Translations under genes and position numbers: made by a program
Shown: positions 54,991-64,000 of the stretch, piece after piece
Layout: every line of letters begins with the position of its first letter
How positions within the stretch are numbered: the stretch's first letter is position 1
The notes under the pieces: generated by a model
The model's database searches: none
Told to the model about the DNA's origin: nothing
The model's input: the letters and a program-made list of their open reading frames with translations, nothing else
Source of the DNA: Enchytraeus crypticus
Taxonomy: Eukaryota > Annelida > Clitellata > Enchytraeida > Enchytraeidae
Assembly (NCBI GenBank): GCA_905160935.1
Contig: CAJHZI010000457.1
Coordinates: 3,556,501-3,620,500, forward strand
Direction of reading: 5' to 3'
Length of the DNA: 64,000 nt

Positions 54991-56604
54991 TCTACTAAAC
55001 AAAACCAGGCAACGAATACTTTCGTAGAAAATAGTCAGGAAGTCAACAATTGAAATTGAATTCAAATCAAACATAAAACTAAAATTTCACAGAAATGTTT
55101 CATGAAGCACGAGAACACTGAAAATAAATTGATAACATATATTGAATAAGTTCGCTTTAGCGTAACTGTATAATTATAAAACATTAGTAAATTTATTTAA
55201 TTAGTTAGAATTGTCGGTTTAGGGCTTGATAGGGGCTTTTAAAGCAAAAGTTCTAAAGTCCAAATGGATAGAAATACAAACAATAGGAAACATTAATCTA
55301 TACTTTTGCTTGACTCAATATGTCTAAGAGCGCTGCAGTGAGGTTAATGCACACATTTAGAATAATAAACTAAGAAAATCTCCAATGCAAGCCGATTTCG
55401 GAACAAATTTTGAAATTTCAACCAATGTCTTGAATAACAGAACGAATTTTTGGGGCTATATTTATTATCACACACAGTACATGACACATAGAAACTTAAA
55501 TCAAGTCATAAGAATCAATTATATGCCGCCATATTGGAACAGCAACAATTACAAAATTGATTAAGAAGACGGAGGGTTTAACGGAAATTATGTAAAACAT
55601 GCAGTATGTCAAGTTTGTAACTATATGAAAAAGAACTACTAGTCGATTCAAGATTTTTAGTGTAAATTTGGCAGATTATGCCGTCATTCTTTATTTACAA
55701 AATTTCAGAATTTGAAAACGAAAAATCTTAACAGCCAAACGATCTATAATTTACTTAGGATATGTGTCATTTTGGTCTTTGTATATAAGAATTTCTCTTA
55801 TAATTCAAGCAAAGATCAATTCATCATGTCATAAGTTTAAATGGATACGCCATAGTATTTCTAATATTCTCCGATATTTATGTCACTCACCTGTCACCCA
55901 CACACGAATATCCATGGCAGAGAGTACTTTATAAGTCGCTGTAGCCGTGTAAATAATTAGTCGACCAACGTGAAAAAAGTATGGGCATGTCCATTTTAAC
56001 GTTTCCGAACATATAAATTTAAACATTTAATTTATGTAAAATAAATATATACAATATCAGATCACAAAATATCTTGAAAATATCAACAATAGTCTAATTT
56101 CTTGACAGCAGGCTTGTTCGTTTTCTAAGTTTTCTTACTGACATGCATTTTTTCATTGGCATGATATTGATTAATTATCAATCATGTTCTACCCTGAATG
56201 AGTCTACCAATACTGCTACTAGACAAATCTAGAGCTATACATTTACACTTCACCAGTGATGGATTCTCTAACTTGATCTTATGCAATGCAACCTTTCAAT
56301 TTGTAGTCACTCATGGTCTTCACGTTTTCTGGACTACTGGACATAAATTTTGCTCCAAAACGATTAGGTTCTGTTAAAAGAGATAGTTTATTACAAAAAT
56401 GTAGTAAATCATGACTTTACTTGTTTTAGAGCCATTACTTCTTATAAATAATATCAGTCACGGCGTAGCCACTCAGGCATATCTGAATGTTAAGATCTGC
56501 TAACTGCATTGCTCTGTAATATTGTGAGTTTGTCATTCAGTCCATAAAAGCTGGACTCATTTCTTGATGAACTGATTAATTGTCGTAGATGATGTACACC
56601 AGGG
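54991..56604. other. Long stretch without recognised gene
   Basis: AT-rich and apparently single-copy within the window; no frame or family recognised. It would be on the 3' side of the minus-strand GPCR gene, but no polyadenylation signal could be assigned. Confidence 0.45.
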
Positions 56605-57020
56605 GTGATAATGACTAGTGATGATCATGACTAGTGATTACAATGACTACTTATGATAATGACTAGTGATGATCATGACTAGTGATTACAATGACTACTT
56701 ATGATAATGACTAGTGATGATCATGACTAGTGATTACAATGACTACTTATGATTATGACTAGTGATGATCATGACTAGTGATTACAATGACTACTTATGA
56801 ATGACTAGTGATGATCATGACTAGTGATTACAATGATCATGACTAGTGATTACAATGACTACTTATGAATGACTAGTGATGATCATGACTAGTGATTACA
56901 ATGACTACTTATGATTATGACTAGTGATGATCATGACTAGTGATTACAATGACTACTTATGATTATGACTAGTGATGATCATGACTAGTGATTACAATGA
57001 CTACTTATGATTATGACTAG
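56605..57020. repeat. 48-bp tandem repeat, about 8 copies
   Basis: Unit built from GATGATCATGACTAGTGATT, ACAATGACTACTTATGAT and AATGACTAGT, with internal GACTAGTGAT subrepeats and two shortened units near 56800-56870. Confidence 0.92.
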
Positions 57021-57324
57021 TAGTGGCACTGAACATTGTCATAATCACAAATTAATAAATGGTGATATTAACTAGCCGTAATTTTGATTAATCATGATGA
57101 TTACGAATAATGGAGGTTGCGCATGTGATAACTGTATATGACTAGAGGCGATTATGGCAAGTGGTGACTGTGACTAATGATGACAATGCTTAATGATTAC
57201 TAGGATTAACAATGGTTATGATTATTGACTAGAAGCGATTATGACTAGACGCATCTAGTCATCAGCTAAACGTCGTGATGTAGAGATCTTAGCCTCAAAC
57301 TAAACGCTACAGTTGAATGTCATG
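57021..57324. other. Degraded continuation of the GACTAG-type repeats
   Basis: Scattered GACTAG, GATTATGACTAG and CTAGTCAT motifs suggest decayed array units; no gene. Confidence 0.4.
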
Positions 57325-57409
57325 ATATTGTCTAAATGCATCTCAGGGACGGGAAAAACTTGATTTTAACCTGCTCCGTCGGATACTAAACCGATCATAC
57401 TACTGGGTC
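57325..57409 (-). mobile_element. Degenerate SINE-B fragment
   Basis: ATCTCAGGGACGGGAAAAAC, CTTGATTTTAACCTGCTCC, CGGATACTAAACCGATCATA, CTACTGG follow a reversed SINE-B with a damaged box B. M1 starts immediately after. Confidence 0.5.
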
Positions 57410-57411
57410 AG

Positions 57412-57595
57412 TGGTTAAAGTGAGAATTGAGAGCCATAGGAACGGTCGAACTTTTTCGGGGCCCTTGCAATATATTTACAGATCTCCTAATTTCTAATAC
57501 GGACCCCCAGCAGGGGAACGCACCTCAGAGAAAATGAGTGCTGGGGATACTGCGTTCCCCTACTTTCCCCTACTTTAACCACTTCTACTGACTGA
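57412..57595 (+). mobile_element. M1 element, most complete copy
   Basis: About 180 bp bounded by inverted ends: CAGTGGTTAAAGT at 57412 and CTTTAACCACT at about 57582-57592. Interior contains TTTACAGATCTCCTAATTTC and an internal inverted pair AGGGGAACGCACC / TGCGTTCCCCT. It is too small to code and is MITE-like. Related copies: 2431 and 4012/4746. Confidence 0.7.
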
Positions 57596-57604
57596 TTCTA
57601 CCAC

Positions 57605-57712
57605 TCCTCGGATCAGTATGTGCGGGGTTCAAATCCTGGGCTCGCCCCTCACTGACATCGCTTTCGAGTGAGGAAACTGACGTTAACCTTAGCTTTACCA
57701 GCTTTTCAGCTT
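57605..57712 (+). mobile_element. SINE-B copy lacking its first part
   Basis: CTCGGATCAGTATGTGCG, box B GGTTCAAATCC, GGGCTCGCCCCTCACTGACA, TCGCTTTCGAGTGAGGAAAC, TGACGTTAACCTTAGCTTTA, CCAGCTTTT. Very close to consensus. It lies about 45 bp past the stop codon of the GPCR exon, within its likely 3' UTR, antisense to it. Confidence 0.88.
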
Positions 57713-57756
57713 TACTCATCCAGTAATTACTTTGCCCTTTAACCTCGGAAACTTGC

Positions 57757-58278
57757 TCAGCACAGAGTCTGCGCCGTCACGGCAGTCATGGGCAGACTGG
57801 GCTGCCTCGAGTTCCTGCCCACCCCTGTGTAGATCTGCAAATGTGTGGGACTGCATCCGCCACCCGAGTGATGCTTACCACCGCCGATCATATGACCGCA
57901 GTCTCTCGTCCCAACCCCGCTCATGCCCGTCCCGACGCCCTGTCCAAACTCTCCCCCGGGCTGTCTCCTGGTGCCTCCGCTTCCCGTGGGTCCTCGACGA
58001 CCGCAGCAGACGATGCAGCAGGGCACGCACCAGCAGAAGAGGTAGCGATCGTAGTAGCTGCGGAACTGACGGCTGAGGAAGTAAAGAGCGAGGGGGTTGA
58101 TGCAGGAGTTGATGAACGCCAGGCAGAACCCAACGATCTTGAAGACGTGCCAGAACATGTTGAAGCCTGACGGGTCGTAGTTGTACCAGAGAGAGTAGAT
58201 GTGGCGGGGCAGCCAGCAGACAGCGAAGACGAGGACGAATGAGAGCACCAGGCGAGCCACCTTCTTCCTTGCTTCCAT
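57757..58278 (-). CDS. Last coding exon of a CCHamide/bombesin-type peptide GPCR
   Basis: Encodes the C-terminal 173 residues of a class A G-protein-coupled receptor, a plasma-membrane receptor for a small neuropeptide. Visible in order (residues of this exon): TM6 about 8-32 with the FAVCWLP motif (18-24); TM7 about 42-68 with NPLALY (61-66, the NPxxY motif); helix 8 at 69-80 (SRQFRSYYDRYL); a palmitoylation-type cysteine cluster (82, 84, 87, 88, 91, 92); then a glycine-rich tail ending QTLC before TGA at 57757-57759. The segment FWHVFKIVGFCLAFINSCIN is characteristic of arthropod CCHamide receptors and related bombesin receptors. The exon begins right after a splice acceptor at 58279-58280, so the first ATG is internal, not the start; TM1-TM5 must lie in exons beyond the window or unrecognised. 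It is GC-rich relative to its surroundings. Frames overlapping it in other phases (57732-58291) are shadows. Ligand identity within this receptor group is not certain. Confidence 0.9.
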   Translation of the reverse strand: MEARKKVARLVLSFVLVFAVCWLPRHIYSLWYNYDPSGFNMFWHVFKIVGFCLAFINSCINPLALYFLSRQFRSYYDRYLFCWCVPCCIVCCGRRGPTGSGGTRRQPGGEFGQGVGTGMSGVGTRDCGHMIGGGKHHSGGGCSPTHLQIYTGVGRNSRQPSLPMTAVTAQTLC

Positions 58279-58292
58279 CTGAAATCAGCAAT
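58279..58292 (-). other. Splice acceptor of the GPCR exon
   Basis: On the minus strand TTGCTGATTTCAG directly precedes the first exon codon. The reading frame across it is consistent with phase 0, placing the intron at the third cytoplasmic loop/TM6 boundary. Confidence 0.8.
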
Positions 58293-58299
58293 TAATCAT

Positions 58300-58562
58300 T
58301 ATCACTATCGTCATCGTCATAATCAACATCATCATCATCATCATAATCGTTGTCATCGTAATAATAATCATCATCATCATCATCATTCATCCCTGAATCC
58401 CAGTTTAACTAGAGTCGTGAGTCGAATAGTCTTATTTTGTCTTTCTTCAATCGAATACTCTTTCTAACGTTACTTGGATGCTAGTGCTGGTCGCATTTTA
58501 CGAAACGTGCAGTCTACGGTTGGTCTATTCCTCTGCAATCGGAACACCGCTCGTACAAAAGA
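58300..58562 (-). mobile_element. SINE-G copy with (ATC)n tail, in the GPCR intron
   Basis: Minus strand: head CGATTGCAGAGGAATAGACC, AACCGTAGACTGCACGTTTC, GTAAAATGCG; terminus ACGACTCTAGTTAAACTGGG, ATTCAGGGATGAATGATGAT followed by a (GAT)n run (ATC on plus, 58300-58388). Its tail end lies about 20 bp upstream of the exon acceptor. Confidence 0.78.
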
Positions 58563-59260
<698 letters not shown>

Positions 59261-61205
59261 CTGTCTCACGCTCTATAAATTTCAATTTTATACGAGACAT
59301 GACCACTGAGTTGTATTAGAGGAGAAACAATTGATGATTACTTTATGTTTGTACTCTGATGAGACAAAAGGCGTTGTCTAGTTTAGGCAGAGGAGAGATG
59401 ATCTTGGAATACACTTCAGCTGCGGTTAATAGTGTGCTTTACGTGTAGCAGTTTCATTAAATTAGGGAGTTAAAATATATACGACCCATTACACCGATTT
59501 AAACATGTTTAAAGTTTAACTAAAAATTTTTATTTGCAGACAGAACTATGTACTGCAAGTCTGTGAGCAAAGAGAATCTATGGGCTTCAGAAGCAAAGAC
59601 TGTAGAGTTATGGTTATAATATCAGCTTGCTACAGGTTGCAAATTGAGGTAATGTAACGACTGCGCCTTGAATACTCGACAGTTTGCTTCTTTGCAGAAA
59701 AATCTTGTATACCTATACTATTTTCAATTATATGATATGATTTAACTGTAATTGATTTTAGAAACATTTAAGACTTTGTGAACCAAGTATACATACGTAA
59801 TGATTTACACTACCGCATTTTACTAATTAATATTTTAGAATTATAATTTTATTCCAATTTGTAACGCATGGTTGATATTTAATTAATTGACACTTAAATG
59901 ATTTGAAGGTGTGTTCATATATCGAAATTGTGGAATATGTAAATGCCATGTTAAGGGGCATTTATTTCCGTTTCAGGCAAACCTCTACTTGTATTTTTAT
60001 ATATATTCAGTTCGTTTCTACAAGTCTGTTCTCTATTCTTTGATAAATACTTAAATATAATAAATTAATAAATACTCAACTTTAGCACTAAACCAGTACT
60101 AGCAACAGCAACACAATTACAGTCTACTGTTGTCCATGACATCATCGAGCACTAGTACTAATTGCCTCTTGCTTAACTCTTTCGCACTACTCGCAATGTA
60201 GATAATTAAAACTTTACGTAATTATTTCCTGAGACTGGATGAGTTCTAATACATACACTTGAAAGATATTTATATCAGAAAAAAGAATAGATATTTAAGA
60301 TATTTATATCAGCAATGAACTTAAGACATTTGATTGGGTACCTTTAAATATCTTAGTTCATACGTGTCATGCCAATACGCTTGAAATGTAAAAGAGAAAG
60401 TTTACGGGTAAATTAAGATTTCATGAAAAGCTTGGTTTTGATTAAGGTTTTGTGTAAAAGTACATAAGTGATATCAAAATATTCACCTAATGACAAATTA
60501 TAATTCCATGATTAAATTTTTACTTGTTTGCTCAATTTGTGATTAGTCGTTAGTTGCCTTATAAATTTCATGTTTAATAAATTTATTAATTGATTTACTG
60601 GTTGATTGATTGATTACTGTGTTGATAGGATATGAATCTATGTATACTTGAAACATTGAAACAGGCACATGTACATCTTGTCTAGTGCTAATTTAGACTA
60701 TGTCAAAGTTTACAAGTTACATTGAAAATAAGTTTAGCTATGAGGCAGGATGCATGATGACTAGTTATATTTACACTTGGAGTTTAAAAGCTGAAGATAG
60801 ATGCAACAATTTATGTCCTACATACTAGAGAGACATTTGATAGCAATAAGGTAGCAGAATGAAGAAAGTGGTACTGAAATAACTTGAGGCGTGTGACACG
60901 ATGTATCAGTGTGCACTAGCAACATGGAAATAAGCTGAGTTACGTGACATGCCTCATGGAAACAAGATGTAGCAAAGAATAGAGATCGGCGAGGCGTGTT
61001 TGAAAGTTTAATGCTTGACCGAATTTTATAAAGACATCTCTCTAGAAAAGCCTTCGAAGGAAATTGCGATCTTAACTAATGATTTACTGAGAGCTGAGTA
61101 AACTAAACAAGGAGGATCTAAGCAGGAATTCCATTAAACTTGTGGTAATCAGGAATATATAACCGCCATCGGAGTGTCCAACAATGAGTTGTTGTTAAAG
61201 AACTT
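59261..61205. other. Long stretch without recognised gene
   Basis: AT-rich, single-copy by eye. I looked for upstream GPCR exons (DRY, TM1-5 motifs) on the minus strand and recognised none. Confidence 0.45.
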
Positions 61206-61250
61206 AATTAATATGCTGATAAGAACTTAAAACTCTGATACGAACATAAA
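61206..61250. repeat. Left-flank units of the 19-bp array
   Basis: GCTGATAAGAACTTAAAACT and CTGATACGAACATAAAAGT are array units lying on the far side of the CR1 insertion. Confidence 0.75.
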
Positions 61251-61312
61251 AGTTTTAACGAAATTAGTTTTTAAGATACTCAAAGGCTTCAGCAAAGTTA
61301 ACCATAGTATTT

Positions 61313-61690
61313 GGTTTAATTTATCAAACAACAGAAACACAAGGGGACATACATGTATGTATAAACTTAGTAAATTTAGAAGTAGACTAGACTTAAGGAA
61401 ATTTTTCTTTAGTCAGAGACTTATAAATGCTTGGAATAGTTTGCCGAGCGAAGTTGTGGAAGCAGAATCAGTGAATGCTTTTAAAAATAAATATGATAAA
61501 CATAAGAACATGTAAATTAGATGCTAATTGCATATTTAGTGTTGTACATAGGCTATGTATAAATTTCACATGTTGACATGAAGTCTGTATGAGTTGATTT
61601 ATATTAATTGGTTTTAGTTAAGAGCCTGATGAGTCTTAAACAAGCATATAATTGCTTCCTGACTCTGTAATGTTATGTTATGTTATGTTA
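61313..61690 (+). mobile_element. CR1-type LINE 3' end
   Basis: Encodes NNRNTRGH, KFRSRLDLRKFFFSQRLINA and WNSLPSEVVEAESVNAFKNK, ending at TAA near 61515, the standard CR1 ORF2 C-terminus. The 3' UTR ends with GTCTTAAACAAGCATATAAT, TGCTTCCTGACTCTG and (TGTTA)n. The reading frame of the preserved part is intact, so this copy looks younger than the one at 4131. Confidence 0.85.
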
Positions 61691-61691
61691 A

Positions 61692-62302
61692 TACTCTGAT
61701 AAGAACTTAAAACTCTGATAAGAACATAATAATCTGATAAGAACTTAATACTCTGATAAGAACATAATACTCTGATAAGAACTTAATACTCTGATAAGAA
61801 CTTAATACTCTGATAAGAACTTAATACTCTGATAAGAACATAATAACCTGATAAGAACTTAATACTCTGATAAGAACTTAATACTCTGATAAGAGCTTAA
61901 TAATCTGATAAGAGCTTAAAACTCTGATAAGAACTTAAAACTCTGATAAGAACTTAATACTCTGATAAGAACATAATAACCTGATAAGAACTTAATACTC
62001 TGATAAGAACATAATAACCTGATAAGAACTTAATACTCTGATAAGAACTTAATACTCTGATAAGAACTTAATACTCCGATAAGAGCCTAATAATCTGATA
62101 AGAGCTTAAAACTCTGATAAGAACTTAATACTCTGATAAGAACTTAATACTCTGATAAGAACTTAATACTCTGATAAGAGCTTAATAATCTGATAAGAGC
62201 TTAAAACTCTGATAAGAACTTAAAACTCTGATAAGAACTTAATACTCAGATAAGAACTTAATACTCTGATAAGAGCTTGAAACTCTGATAAGAACTTAAT
62301 AA
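61692..62302. repeat. 19-bp minisatellite, about 32 copies
   Basis: Unit CTCTGATAAGAACTTAATA with ordered variants (GAACATAATAA, GAGCTTAATAA, CTTAAAA) forming higher-order blocks. Confidence 0.93.
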
Positions 62303-62347
62303 AACGAGCGGTATTTAGAGCAGTTATTTCAGCTGCGCGTCCATAAA

Positions 62348-62405
62348 AAACTGGTATAGCTAATGTTAACGTCAGTTTCTTCAATCGAAAGTTATGACAG
62401 TGACG
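62348..62405 (-). mobile_element. SINE-B 3' half
   Basis: GTTAACGTCAGTTTCTTCAA, TCGAAAGTTATGACAGTGAC on the plus strand are the reversed SINE-B end. It breaks off where the 5S-like sequence starts. Confidence 0.7.
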
Positions 62406-62410
62406 TGCAT

Positions 62411-62490
62411 GAACAAAGTTAAGCCAATCAGAACCCGGTTATTACATGGATGGGTGACCATCTTGGAAGATCGAGTGTTTATAGCTTTGA
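62411..62490 (+). mobile_element. 5S rRNA-like sequence (SINE head or 5S pseudogene)
   Basis: AAAGTTAAGCCAATCAGAAC, CCGGTTATTACATGGATGGG, TGACCATCTTGGAAGATCGA, GTGTTTATAGCTT aligns in order to the 3' two thirds of animal 5S rRNA. The ATGGATGGGTGACC segment is closer to 5S box C than in the 50378 copy. The following 100 bp do not clearly match the 5S-SINE body, so it may be an independent 5S retropseudogene. The 61-codon frame 62394-62579 is spurious. Confidence 0.7.
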
Positions 62491-63514
62491 TTGAACATTT
62501 CTCAATGTTACGCAACAATCTGACAGCAATAATATTGATGAAGACTCCGCCTATTTTGATGGGTGCTTCTCAAATCTGAAGTTTACCTTCACTCAATTTT
62601 CGTACTGGCTAGTAACTTTCTCTTGCCGCCTTTGTGTTTCATAATGCCCTTTTTGTGCATTTCTTAGTCCAACACAACAATCTAATATAGACTAAAGCCA
62701 TGGTCTGCAAATCGTGGGAGCTGCAACACTGTTATCAGGTCGTCGGTATAAAGCGACAGTGTTACTAATATTGGCCATGCGGATCGATGAATTCAACGCT
62801 CATCTTGCAAAGTCTTTGAAGTGATCGCATCATGGATATGACAAACACCGGATGAGTAATCCTACTTTCAGTCTATCTTAACTATTTGTTTACTGATTAA
62901 GATTTCTTCTTAAAATTGGCTCTTTTACAATCCAGCGTGAGTTCTAAGTGCTGGCTAATAGATTTTTGACAAATCATCATATACATGTAAATGATTTAAT
63001 CATTTGCAAGATGATTAAATAACAATATATCATAAATCATAAATAATCAACTATATCAGAGATCGTGTTCCACAAGTAGTAACTAATAGAGATATTGAAC
63101 TGAAGAAGTAATAACTGCGGCATGATTTTTATTTGTCCCAGTGTGGAATGAAATGCTCCTGAAGTAAGATCTATGACTTCTTAAGTTCTTAATCCATTGA
63201 ATGAGTTCCATTTATTCCTTCAAGATGCTAAATGACTGTTGTAGTGCCACATTTATATGACGTAAGCTATATTTGATTATCAGCTTACTAAATATGGTTT
63301 AATGTGTTCAAATGTATGCCGATAAATAAAACCAGTATAAAGTTAAAAACTCTTGTGCTTATCCCTCCAGCCTCCAGCGAGCCAATAGGATTGGAGTCAT
63401 TATTTCATGTATCGAGGTGCCTGTGGTATATGTACAATGTGAATGCACGATAACCTGTTATTTAGTTAATATGTCGGCATTAAATAAAGTCTACGATAAG
63501 AATTTATGTATCAG
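62491..63514. other. Stretch without recognised gene
   Basis: AT-rich; no frame or family recognised. Confidence 0.5.
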
Positions 63515-63538
63515 AGTTCTGACATTTAGCAGAACTCT

Positions 63539-63581
<43 letters not shown>

Positions 63582-63640
63582 GAGGGAGAGTAAGAGTAAG
63601 AGTAAGAGAGAGAGAGAGAAATAGATAGAGAGATATGAAT
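63515..63640 (+). repeat. (GA)n tract after a decayed RTE-type terminus
   Basis: TTCTGACATTTAGCAGAACT, CTAGAGAGAAAGAG matches the spacing of the RTE/SINE-C hairpin (CTGCCACTTGGCAG, GTGCACT, GAGAGA) with several changes, then GA/GTAAGA tract. The minus frame 63491-63691 is an artefact. Confidence 0.6.
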
Positions 63641-64000
63641 AAAGTTAATAAAAGAGTGACAGGAATAAACTAGCATCCTGATAATTTGCATAATGAAATG
63701 AAAATGAAATATTGATTAAAATAAAGTGGCATTTGTTATTAATTTCTAAAATAAATTCAGTACTAAATTATACTTCGTAACATTGCTAGTATATTAAATT
63801 AAACCTCCAGCTATGCAATCTTCTGTACTAGCACGCAGACTCTCCTCATTGCAGCCTTTCCTAACTCCAGGATTCGATCAGTATTGGGTGTGTCAATATT
63901 TGCCTACACACTTTGAATTTCTGTCATCTGTGAGAAGCGAACAAAAGCCCTCAGTCGCTAATTGACTTTAACTGCAGAGTGGCAACACTTTACAAGCCTC
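63641..64000. other. Right edge, nothing recognised
   Basis: AT-rich to about 63800, then a slightly GC-richer end; no frame recognised. Confidence 0.45.

Noticed and set aside
57732..58291. Additional long frames on both strands over the GPCR exon
   Set aside because: They are shadows caused by the high GC content of the real exon; only the minus frame at 57757-58278 has receptor motifs.

Overview
The window looks like gene-poor, AT-rich DNA from an invertebrate animal. I see no bacterial gene organisation and only one exon I am confident about. The rest is dominated by non-LTR retrotransposon relics, tRNA- and 5S-derived SINEs, small DNA-transposon-like elements and many microsatellites and minisatellites. 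The peptide-receptor exon fits a protostome or other invertebrate bilaterian; arthropod versus lophotrochozoan cannot be decided from sequence alone.

The one confident gene piece is on the minus strand at 57757-58278. It is the last coding exon (TM6, TM7, helix 8 and C-tail) of a class A peptide GPCR of the CCHamide/bombesin-receptor type, with a clear splice acceptor at 58279. Its upstream exons are not visible and probably lie beyond 64000. Two unidentified open stretches at the left edge (2-211 and 738-939) might be exons of another gene.

The mobile fraction sorts into families, named here for cross-reference. LINEs: (1) a CR1/L2-like element, about 3.3 kb, minus strand at 26635-29975, with 5'-truncated relatives at 13624 and 14272; (2) an RTE-like element at 16966-17972 plus many 3' ends; (3) a second RTE-like LINE with a GAT-rich tail (14441, 32719); (4) CR1-type 3' ends (4131, 61313); (5) a further LINE C-terminus at 34618. 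SINEs: SINE-A and SINE-B (tRNA-derived, with a recognisable box B), a 5S-rRNA-derived SINE (9987, 50378, related sequence 62411), and SINE-C and SINE-G, which share a 5' head but carry the 3' ends of two different LINEs. M1 is a short element with terminal inverted repeats.

Layout: 0-7.5 kb holds M1 copies, a three-level nested insertion and RTE relics; 7.5-9.0 kb holds microsatellites and an 800-bp 12-mer array; 9-25 kb holds SINEs, LINE relics and GA/TA tracts; 26.6-30 kb holds the long CR1/L2-like LINE; 30-57 kb holds scattered SINEs, tandem arrays and long unannotatable AT-rich stretches; 57-58.6 kb holds M1, SINE-B, the GPCR exon and SINE-G; 58.6-64 kb holds microsatellites, a CR1 end embedded in a 19-bp array, and a 5S-like sequence. 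The most instructive theme is modularity: SINE heads (tRNA, 5S, anonymous) are joined to LINE 3' ends that end in a small hairpin and run straight into simple repeats.
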